64,000 bases of DNA from JAAFHN01 sp031421855. Its GTDB lineage: Bacteria; Pseudomonadota; Gammaproteobacteria; Burkholderiales; Burkholderiaceae_C. Where the stretch lies: NCBI GenBank assembly GCA_031421855.1, contig JANOPN010000078.1, positions 1 to 64,000 of the forward strand. The letters run 5' to 3'. The notes beneath the pieces were generated by a model that was not told where the DNA came from, ran no database searches, and saw only the letters and a program-made list of their open reading frames with translations. A program made the position numbers and the translations under genes. Shown here piece by piece: positions 44,291-50,971 of the stretch (the stretch's first letter is position 1; each line of letters starts with the position of its first letter).

Positions 44291-45745
44291 TCAAACACCC
44301 CAATGCGGAATGTGGTGGCTTCCCAAGCTCACCGCGACGTTTTTGGGCTCCAAGAAGATATCGTAGCTCCAAGTGCCGCCCTCGCGCCCGGTTCCGCTGG
44401 CTTTGGTGCCGCCAAAAGGCTGGCGCAGGTCGCGCACGTTTTGGCTATTGACGAAACACATGCCCGCCTCGACCGATGCGGCTACGCGGTGTGCGCGACC
44501 GAGGTTTTCGGTGAAAACATAGCTCGACAAGCCGTATGCGACGTCATTGGCCAGCGCCGTGGCGTGCGCTTCGTCGTCAAACGGAATGAGGCAAGCCACG
44601 GGCCCAAAAATCTCGTCTTGGGCGATTTTCATGGCGTTGTCGACATCGGCAAACACGGTTGGCCAAACGAAGTTGCCGGTTTTGACGTGCGCATCAAGCT
44701 CGGTAGGCGCGTTGCCGCATAGCATCGTGGCACCCTCAGCCAAGCCGAGTTGGATGTAGTGCTGCACTTTGGTCAAGTGGGCTTTTGAAATCATCGGGCC
44801 GATGGTGGTCGCGTCATTCAGCGGGTCACCCACGCGGATGCGCTGCGCTCGAGCGGCAAATGCCTTGCAAAAATCGGCGTAAATGCTTCGCTGAATCAAG
44901 ATGCGGCTGCCCGCGGTGCAGCGCTCGCCGTTGTTTGAAAAAATCATGAAAATCGCGGCGTCAAGCGCCCGGGCCAGGTCGGCGTCTTCAAACACAATGA
45001 AGGGCGACTTGCCGCCGAGTTCCATGCTGAATTTCTTCAGCCCTGCGCTTCGAACAATCGCGTTGCCAGTCGCCGTTGACCCGGTGAATGATATGGCCCG
45101 CACGTCGGGGTGCGACACCAAGGCGTTGCCCGCTTCGGCCCCGTAGCCGTGAACGATGTTGAGCACGCCATCCGGCACGCCCGCCTCAAGCGCAAGCAAG
45201 CCCAAACGGGCTGCGCTCATGGGCGACAACTCGCTCATTTTGAGTACCGCCGTGTTGCCAAAGGCCAGGCAAGGGGCGGTTTTCCAGGTGGCGGTCATGA
45301 ACGGCACGTTCCACGGTGACACCAACGCGCACACCCCGACAGGGTGAAACAAGGTGTAGTTGAGGTGGGTGTCAGTCGGATAGGTATGACCGTCAACCCG
45401 GGTGCACATCTCCGCAAAATAATAAAAATTATCGGCCGCGCGCGGTATGAGCTGCTTGGCCGTTTGCGAGATGACCTGCCCGGTGTCTTGGGTCTCAATG
45501 TGTGCGATCTCTGGCGCAGTTGCTGCGATGAGGTCGCCCAGTTTGCGCATGATGCGTGCTCGGGTTGGTGCAGGTGTTGCGGCCCAGCGGGGCGCGGCGG
45601 CCTTGGCAGCGGCGACCGCGAGTTGGACTTCGTCAGCGCCGCCCCGCGCCACCGTTGCCAAAACTTGCTGGTTTGCCGGGTTGCTCGTCTCAAAGCTTTG
45701 GGAGCTATCGACTTCCCGGCCGTTGATTAAGTGTTTGATGTGCAT
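44291..45745 (-). CDS. hpaE: 5-carboxymethyl-2-hydroxymuconate semialdehyde dehydrogenase
   Basis: HpaE oxidises the ring-cleavage product of homoprotocatechuate (4-hydroxyphenylacetate pathway). The 484-residue aldehyde dehydrogenase has SPWNVPFMTATWKTAPCLA (core PWNVPFMTATWK), FTGSTATGNAI, catalytic Glu in MELGGKSP and catalytic Cys in NNGERCTAGSRI. The end, FLEPKNVAVSLGSHHIPHWGV (SHHIPHWGV in particular), is typical of HpaE rather than of other semialdehyde dehydrogenases. It overlaps hpaG2 by 19 bp. Confidence 0.9.
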   Translation of the reverse strand: MHIKHLINGREVDSSQSFETSNPANQQVLATVARGGADEVQLAVAAAKAAAPRWAATPAPTRARIMRKLGDLIAATAPEIAHIETQDTGQVISQTAKQLIPRAADNFYYFAEMCTRVDGHTYPTDTHLNYTLFHPVGVCALVSPWNVPFMTATWKTAPCLAFGNTAVLKMSELSPMSAARLGLLALEAGVPDGVLNIVHGYGAEAGNALVSHPDVRAISFTGSTATGNAIVRSAGLKKFSMELGGKSPFIVFEDADLARALDAAIFMIFSNNGERCTAGSRILIQRSIYADFCKAFAARAQRIRVGDPLNDATTIGPMISKAHLTKVQHYIQLGLAEGATMLCGNAPTELDAHVKTGNFVWPTVFADVDNAMKIAQDEIFGPVACLIPFDDEAHATALANDVAYGLSSYVFTENLGRAHRVAASVEAGMCFVNSQNVRDLRQPFGGTKASGTGREGGTWSYDIFLEPKNVAVSLGSHHIPHWGV

Positions 45746-46515
45746 GTTGATGGCGCAATCAGTGTGTTTCTCAGGCTGCCCAAGCCCTCAATTTGGCAAT
45801 CCACCACGCTGCCAACCGGGCAGTTGGTCACGCCCTCAGGGGTTCCGGTGAGAATGATGTCGCCGCGCCCCAAAGTCATGATGCTGCTCAAGTACGCGAT
45901 GAGTCGCGCCACCGAGAACACCATGTCGGCAGTGGTGCCAGTTTGCGTCGTTTGGCCATCGACCACGGTTCGCAGGGTCAACGCCATGGGGTCGGCGATG
46001 TCGGCCGCGTCGGTGAGCCACGGGCCAATGGGCGTGGTCGCGTCACGGTTTTTGACTCGAAAATTGGGGCGGTACCAGTTTTCTAAGTCGTCTCTGATGG
46101 CGTAGTCATTTGCAACCGTGTAGCCCAGCACATGGCTCATGGCCTCTTCTTCGCTGACATGTTTGCAGCTGCTTGCGATGACGATGACCAGCTCGCACTC
46201 GTCGTGCATGTGGGTTGCATGTGCGGGGCGAACGGTGTGCCGCATGTGTCCTGTCAGGGCGGATTCGCCTTTGAAAAACACCAACGGCTCGACAGGCGGC
46301 GCAAACGCCAGCTCTTTGGCGTGTTTGGCGTAGTTGAGGCCCAAGCACGCAATGGTGCGCGGCCCGTCCAGTGCGTCGGGCAGGGGCGGATGCCAGCGCT
46401 CCACATCAGCAACTGCGAGCGATTCACCCGAGCGCAACCGCAGCTCGGTCGGGTCAGCACCAACGGCTGTGACCCATTGCAACTCGCCTCGGTGGGTGAT
46501 GAGGGCGTGTTTCAT
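45727..46515 (-). CDS. hpaG2: Homoprotocatechuate isomerase/decarboxylase, HpaG2 part
   Basis: A 262-residue fumarylacetoacetate-hydrolase-fold enzyme that decarboxylates/isomerises the hpa pathway intermediate. It has LGLNYAKHAKELAF, VFFKGESALTGH, metal-binding HMHDECELVIVI, VANDYAIRD and the late GRGDIILTGTPEGVT. It overlaps hpaG1 by four bases (ATGA) and hpaE by 19. In enterobacteria the two HpaG halves are fused; here they are separate genes. Confidence 0.88.
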   Translation of the reverse strand: MKHALITHRGELQWVTAVGADPTELRLRSGESLAVADVERWHPPLPDALDGPRTIACLGLNYAKHAKELAFAPPVEPLVFFKGESALTGHMRHTVRPAHATHMHDECELVIVIASSCKHVSEEEAMSHVLGYTVANDYAIRDDLENWYRPNFRVKNRDATTPIGPWLTDAADIADPMALTLRTVVDGQTTQTGTTADMVFSVARLIAYLSSIMTLGRGDIILTGTPEGVTNCPVGSVVDCQIEGLGSLRNTLIAPSTCTSNT

Positions 46516-47222
46516 TCGGCGACCAAGGTTTGGGTGATGGAGCCAAGGCTGGGGTGTGTGGGTGAGTGCAGCTTGACGTGCTGACCCAGTCGCGCCAGCG
46601 GTAACTCGCCATTTGGCCCGGTGGCGTGCCCCAGCATGAGTGCATCAAGCGGCTGCGGCGTCATGAACGCGGTCACATCCACCAGCAATTGGCTGGGGCT
46701 GCGCACGGTGTTTGTGAGCCGCCAGCTGAGCACATCAACGCCGTCAATTTCGAGCACCAACTCAATCAAAGCCAGCTCAGCCAGTGGCCCCCCGATGGCC
46801 ACCCGGGGCGCGCCCAATCCCAGCAAGCCGTCGTGGGCGTTGAACTTGAGCGGTGGCCGATAGAAACCGCCACTAGATGCCGAGTGCGGCAAATGCCAGT
46901 CGATCATGAGCTGACACCACGCTATTGAATCAGTAGCAACAGACTCAATGGATTCGGTGACCAAGGTCGGATTTATCGCAAAATTCGGCATGAAGACCAA
47001 GCTCAGGCTTGCGCCGACGCTCAATGCCTCGTGACCGCGCGGCACACTCACCGTGGGCGTGGCGTTGAAGGTGTTGCGCGGCTTGACAAAGAGCACCGGG
47101 TGCTTAGGCGCAGCTTGGTACGGCGCGGCTAGAGCGATGAGCTCAGCGGCGCGCCACTGCGAGCGGCTGTTGAGCAAACAGCCGTACACGGTTCCCAGTG
47201 CATGCGCGGTGGGCTGTCCCAT
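46512..47222 (-). CDS. hpaG1: Homoprotocatechuate isomerase/decarboxylase, HpaG1 part
   Basis: A 236-residue FAH-fold protein matching the N-terminal half of HpaG: GTVYGCLLNSRSQW, APYQAAPKHPVLFVKPRNTF, GFYRPPLKFNAHDGLLGLG and SPSQLLVDVTAFMTPQPLD. Residues 81-100 (FAINPTLVTESIESVATDSI) come from a copy of the interspersed element, at a place where the family normally has conserved metal-pocket sequence (a GRTA..V..DA..YVAGY-like stretch), so activity may be altered. It starts 7 bases after the mesD stop. Confidence 0.8.
   Translation of the reverse strand: MGQPTAHALGTVYGCLLNSRSQWRAAELIALAAPYQAAPKHPVLFVKPRNTFNATPTVSVPRGHEALSVGASLSLVFMPNFAINPTLVTESIESVATDSIAWCQLMIDWHLPHSASSGGFYRPPLKFNAHDGLLGLGAPRVAIGGPLAELALIELVLEIDGVDVLSWRLTNTVRSPSQLLVDVTAFMTPQPLDALMLGHATGPNGELPLARLGQHVKLHSPTHPSLGSITQTLVAE
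46920..46983 (-). repeat. Short interspersed element, copy j, inside hpaG1
   Basis: On the coding strand: CGACCTTGGTCACCGAATC then CATTGAGTCTGTTGCTACTG, with hairpin arms GTTGCTA...TAGC. Translated in frame as LVTESIESVATDSIA, the same frame as in the MBL gene. Confidence 0.87.
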
Positions 47223-47228
47223 TTTTAT

Positions 47229-48260
47229 TTAGCCCAGACCGGCCAAGGCCGCCCCGGCGCTGAGTGCACGCAGCTTGCCCAGCGCCACTTCTCGGCTCAT
47301 TGGGGCTAAACCGCAATTGGTGCAGGCGATGAGGCGTTCGCGGGGTACAAATTGCAAAGCTTTGCCAATGATTTCAGCCACCTCTTGCGGCGTCTCGATC
47401 ACGTCACTGGCCACATCAATCACGCCGACCATCACGTCTTTGCCGCTAAGCAGCGAAATCAAATCCATGGGCACGCTAGAGTGCGCGCACTCCAAGCTCA
47501 CTTGGTGAATGGGGCTCTTGGCCAACGCGGGAAACACCTTCTCATACTGTCGCCACTCCAAACCAAGCGTCTTTTTCCAGGCGTTGTTGGCCTCGATGCC
47601 GTAGCCGTAGCAAATGTGCACCGCGGTCGTGCATTTGAGCCCGCGCACAGCGCGCTCAAGCGCGGCTACGCCCCAGTCGGCGGCTTCATCCATGTACACA
47701 TTGAAGGCGGGCTCGTCGAACTGCACGATGTCTACGCCGTCGGCTTCAAGGGCTAGCGCTTCGGTATTGAGCAGTTCTGCAAAAGCAAATGCCATCTTGA
47801 CCTTGTCGCCATAAAAACGGTCGGCCACGGTGTCCACAATCGTCATAGGCCCGGGTAGGGTGAACTTGAGCTGGCGCTGAGTCGTGGCGCGGGCGAGCTG
47901 CGCCTCAAACGCGTGCACGCGGCCCTTGAGGCGCAACGGTGCCACCACTTGGGGCACCATCGCGTCGTAGCGGTTGTTGCGAATGCCCATTTTGACTTTG
48001 TTCTCAAAATCAATGCCCTCAACTTGCTCCAGGAACCCGTGAACAAAATGCTGGCGGGCTTGCTCGCCGTCGCCAATGGTGCTCAAGCCGGCGTCCTCTT
48101 GGGCTTTGATCCACATGACGGTCGCATCCGCCTTGGCTTGCTTGAGTTCGTCGCCTTGTAGCTTCCATTGAGGCCACAGTTTTTGGGTTTCGGCCAGCCA
48201 AGCCGGTTTAGGCAGGCTGCCCGCGATTGCGGTGCGGTATGGGATGATATTTTGCGACAT
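47229..48260 (-). CDS. MesD-type core methionine synthase (MetE C-terminal-like)
   Basis: A 343-residue protein equal to only the catalytic half of cobalamin-independent methionine synthase. AGSLPKPAWLAETQKLWPQW, FDEPAFNVYMDEAADWG, and the zinc ligands in AVHICYGYG, SLECAHSSVP and ACTNCGLAPMS are present. The detailed sequence is close to the MesD family of folate-independent methionine synthases, which need the partner MesX (DUF1852). No DUF1852 gene is in the window. It lies in the middle of the hpa genes, between the aldolase and hpaG1, all on the minus strand. Methyl donor not deducible. Confidence 0.82.
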   Translation of the reverse strand: MSQNIIPYRTAIAGSLPKPAWLAETQKLWPQWKLQGDELKQAKADATVMWIKAQEDAGLSTIGDGEQARQHFVHGFLEQVEGIDFENKVKMGIRNNRYDAMVPQVVAPLRLKGRVHAFEAQLARATTQRQLKFTLPGPMTIVDTVADRFYGDKVKMAFAFAELLNTEALALEADGVDIVQFDEPAFNVYMDEAADWGVAALERAVRGLKCTTAVHICYGYGIEANNAWKKTLGLEWRQYEKVFPALAKSPIHQVSLECAHSSVPMDLISLLSGKDVMVGVIDVASDVIETPQEVAEIIGKALQFVPRERLIACTNCGLAPMSREVALGKLRALSAGAALAGLG

Positions 48261-48310
48261 ATTTGCTCTTGGTCTCGGTATTTATTGGGTTTGTTGCTAT
48301 CAATTTATCA
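48258..48310 (+). repeat. Short interspersed element, copy k
   Basis: Core GCTCTTGGTCTCGGTATT followed by TATTGGGTTTGTTGCTATC. It begins on the start codon of the mesD-like gene (minus strand, ATG at 48260) and fills the space up to the aldolase stop, so it forms the whole mesD leader. Confidence 0.85.
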
Positions 48311-48314
48311 CTTA

Positions 48315-49136
48315 TCAGTAGCCCTTGCTGCTGCTGATTGGGGCTGAAACAGACCGCGCAGCGTTCAATCGTTGGCTGTGCCCCTGCATCAGTGCTGCGA
48401 CATCGTGCGCAGGCGTGACCATGTTGAAACCTTGCTTGAGGCGCATGGCACAGGCTTCGCCGTTGGAGCAAAAAATACCCGCAATCAAGCCCCGCGACTG
48501 CGCGCTGAGTCGAATGCGTTCAATTGCATCGACCACGCGTTGCGAGGTGGGCTCGCTGGCTGCCGGCTCACCGAGAGACAGGCTCAAGTCGTTGGGGCCA
48601 ATGTAGATGCCGTCGAGCCCGGGGGTATCCAAAATCGCATCCAAGTCGTCGAGCGCGGCTTGTGATTCGATCATTCCGAAGGCCAGCACCGATGTGTTGG
48701 CGCTTTTGGCATACGGTGTTTGGGTCGAGCCCAGGGCGAAAGAGGCGCGAGTCGCACCGCTGGATCGCTGCCCAAGCGGCGGGTAGCGGCACGCATCGAC
48801 GATTTGACGAGCGATGGCAGGTGAGTCCATTTGCGGGGCGATCACGCCGTGCGCCCCAGCGTCCAGCACTTTCATCATCACTTCTACACAGACGTGGTCA
48901 AAGGCTGAGGGCACCCGCACCAAGGTGGGTGTGCCGACGATGCTGGTGCCTTGCAGCATCGGCAGCACGTCGCAGAAGTCCACCATGCCGTGCTGCATGT
49001 CAATCGTGAGCGAGTCGTATCCCGCGCGCGCCGCCAACTCAGCCCCAAACCCACTGGGCATGCTTAGCCAGCCGTTGACGATGGGTAGCCCCAAACGGTG
49101 TCGTTCGCGCAAATCAGTGGGCTGGGGTATCGACAT
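48315..49136 (-). CDS. hpaI: HpcH/HpaI-family aldolase
   Basis: A 273-residue class II pyruvate aldolase of the HpaI type, expected to split 4-hydroxy-2-oxoheptanedioate into pyruvate and succinate semialdehyde at the end of homoprotocatechuate degradation. It has LTIDMQHGMVDF, LVRVPSAFDH, DAGAHGVIAPQMDSPA, FGMIESQAALDDLD and GIYIGPNDLSLSLG (metal Glu and Asp). ATG 49136 is used. The exact substrate is inferred from the neighbouring hpa genes; related enzymes act on other 2-keto acids. Confidence 0.8.
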   Translation of the reverse strand: MSIPQPTDLRERHRLGLPIVNGWLSMPSGFGAELAARAGYDSLTIDMQHGMVDFCDVLPMLQGTSIVGTPTLVRVPSAFDHVCVEVMMKVLDAGAHGVIAPQMDSPAIARQIVDACRYPPLGQRSSGATRASFALGSTQTPYAKSANTSVLAFGMIESQAALDDLDAILDTPGLDGIYIGPNDLSLSLGEPAASEPTSQRVVDAIERIRLSAQSRGLIAGIFCSNGEACAMRLKQGFNMVTPAHDVAALMQGHSQRLNAARSVSAPISSSKGY

Positions 49137-49224
49137 GGGTTTTTTTCGAAGGGCGGTTGAATGGTGCTCATTGTGACCCGACTGGCTCTGAGGCCCTTTG
49201 CCAGTCATTTTGAGTGCAATTCGA

Positions 49225-49280
49225 TGACTTTTTGGCACTTGGTCGCCGATTCCATTGGGTTTAATGCTATCATTTTTGAT
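49225..49280 (+). repeat. Short interspersed element, copy l
   Basis: Core GCACTTGGTCGCCGATTC followed by CATTGGGTTTAATGCTATC, with flanking GACTTTTTGG shared with copy i. It lies 27 bp upstream of the methyltransferase ATG. Confidence 0.85.
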
Positions 49281-49306
49281 TGTGTTGACTTTGAGACAAT
49301 GCAGCC

Positions 49307-50188
49307 ATGGCGACTCAAAGCAAACGACAAATCCAAGACCCACTCGCCGAATTAGGCCTGCCCGTCGGCACCTCGACTGAGCTGCTCAAGGCCTTGCACA
49401 TCTTGACGGCAGATGGCCGCATCAACCAAGACAGCCGACGCAAGCTCAAGCAAGTGCGCCATTTGGTGCAGTTCATCACGCCGCTATTAGGTGCCGTTGC
49501 TGGCAAAGGCGGTCATGCGCCACATTTGGTCGACTTTGGGGCGGGTAAGTCGTATTTGGGGTTCATGTTGTGGGACGCTTGGTTCGCCAGGCAAGTCGCG
49601 GCTGACCCTGGGCGCATCACCGGCATTGAGTGGCGGCCCGAGCTCGTGTCGCGCAGCCAAGCGCTGGCCGGCGAATTTGGCTTCAAGGGCATGAACTTCT
49701 TGGCCGTGGATGCTGCCGTGATTGACTCAAAACAATTGGGCCAGGTCGATGTGGTCACGGCGCTCCACGCCTGTGACACCGCAACGGATGACGCGATCAG
49801 CTTCGCTTTGAGCGCCAACGCTGAGCATGTGGTCTTGGTGCCGTGCTGTCAGGCGATGCTGGCCGCCTCTTTTCGGGCGATCAAGAGCAAATCTGCCACG
49901 GAGCCGCTCAGCGAGCTGTGGCGGCATGCCCACCACACCCGCGAATTTGGCAGCCAACTCACCAATGTGTTGCGCTGCCTGCGCCTTGAGGCTGCGGGTT
50001 ATCGGGTGAGCGTGACCGAGCTCGTGGGTTGGGAGCACAGCATGAAAAACGAGCTGATTACGGCAAGCCGTCACGCGGATGTGCCCCGTGAGCGGGCTGC
50101 GACTCGCGCATTTGACGTCGCGCGCCAATTTGGCTTGCACCGCTCGCCTGAGGTGATGGCGCGATTTGGCTTGACCGAACCCGCTTGA
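49307..50188 (+). CDS. SAM-dependent methyltransferase (Methyltransf_32-like)
   Basis: A 293-residue class I methyltransferase. HLVDFGAGKSYLGF is the SAM-binding motif I, ITGIEWRPELVSRS motif II, and VVTALHACDTATDDAISFAL with VLVPCCQAML resembles the PF13679-type group that includes METTL25/GSTCD- and TRM13-like proteins; a tRNA or small-molecule target is possible but not shown. Start at ATG 49307, behind a repeat copy. It converges with the glycine-zipper gene. Confidence 0.72.
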   Translation: MATQSKRQIQDPLAELGLPVGTSTELLKALHILTADGRINQDSRRKLKQVRHLVQFITPLLGAVAGKGGHAPHLVDFGAGKSYLGFMLWDAWFARQVAADPGRITGIEWRPELVSRSQALAGEFGFKGMNFLAVDAAVIDSKQLGQVDVVTALHACDTATDDAISFALSANAEHVVLVPCCQAMLAASFRAIKSKSATEPLSELWRHAHHTREFGSQLTNVLRCLRLEAAGYRVSVTELVGWEHSMKNELITASRHADVPRERAATRAFDVARQFGLHRSPEVMARFGLTEPA

Positions 50189-50212
50189 GTCGCCTCAACT
50201 CTGGCAAGTCTG

Positions 50213-50737
50213 TCAGGGTTTCACAAAGCCAGCGCCGTCCAAGCGCACGGTATCGCCCACCGCCCAGACCGGTGCAGTTTCAGATTCGTAGACGCGAGCT
50301 GAGCCGTCTTTCATCTTGACCGAGGTGATGTGGATCGTTTTGCGATTCAAGCGTTTTTGCAACTCGTTGCCCAGCAATGCGCCGCCTGCAGCACCGGCTA
50401 CCGTAGCGACTTTTTTGCCGTCACCGCCGCCAACTTGGTTGCCCAACACACCACCGGCCACCGCGCCGCCGATCAAACCCAAGGCGCCACCCGAACCTTT
50501 TCGCTTTTCTTGGCGAACTTCTTGAACCGTGCCGCAGGTGTCGCACAGCTTGGCAATGGCCAGTGCAGCGGCGATTTGGGACGCTGTTGGTGCTGACTTG
50601 ATGGCGATCGAGGCGGGTGCGGCCACCGCTGGAGCCGCCTGAATTTGCGCCATGGCGCTCGTGCCCCCCATGCCTGTGATGCCGCTGATGGCAATGCTGG
50701 CGGCCAGCGTGATGGAGCGAAGGGTGAGTGCAGACAT
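50213..50737 (-). CDS. Glycine-zipper envelope protein (SlyB/RcnB-like)
   Basis: A 174-residue exported protein. After a signal peptide (MSALTLRSITLAASIAI... ending SAMAQ) it has an Ala-rich segment, CDTCGTVQEVRQEKRKGSGG, and the membrane-associating glycine zipper GALGLIGGAVAGGVLGNQVGGG / GAAGGALLGNELQKRL. The pattern CGTV..V....K and the zipper are typical of SlyB/YmgG-like outer-membrane lipoproteins, but no lipobox Cys is obvious. ATG 50737 has GGAGG at good spacing. Confidence 0.8.
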   Translation of the reverse strand: MSALTLRSITLAASIAISGITGMGGTSAMAQIQAAPAVAAPASIAIKSAPTASQIAAALAIAKLCDTCGTVQEVRQEKRKGSGGALGLIGGAVAGGVLGNQVGGGDGKKVATVAGAAGGALLGNELQKRLNRKTIHITSVKMKDGSARVYESETAPVWAVGDTVRLDGAGFVKP

Positions 50738-50770
50738 GGTTGCCTCCAAGGCAGTGGTAGATGAATCAAC

Positions 50771-50872
50771 TAGGACTTACGCAAAACCGCCCCAGCCGCG
50801 TTGCAGCTCCTAGCCATGCTGTTCGCACTGTCGTCGTCGCTGCGCCTTGCTGGGACAATTTTGCGTAAGTCC
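50771..50872 (+). mobile_element. MITE-like element, GGACTTACGC type, copy 4
   Basis: A 102-bp copy with ends TAGGACTTACGCAAAACC and AATTTTGCGTAAGTCC, flanked by 7-bp AATCAAC direct repeats (50764-50770, 50873-50879). It lies upstream of the glycine-zipper gene and downstream of metH. Confidence 0.92.
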
Positions 50873-50971
50873 AATCAACAACGCGCGACGACATGCTCGG
50901 GCCGACTCGACAAAGCAACAGTTGCGCCCCGTCGCGTGCGGTTTCGCATGCTAACGGGTGAAATCAATGCC

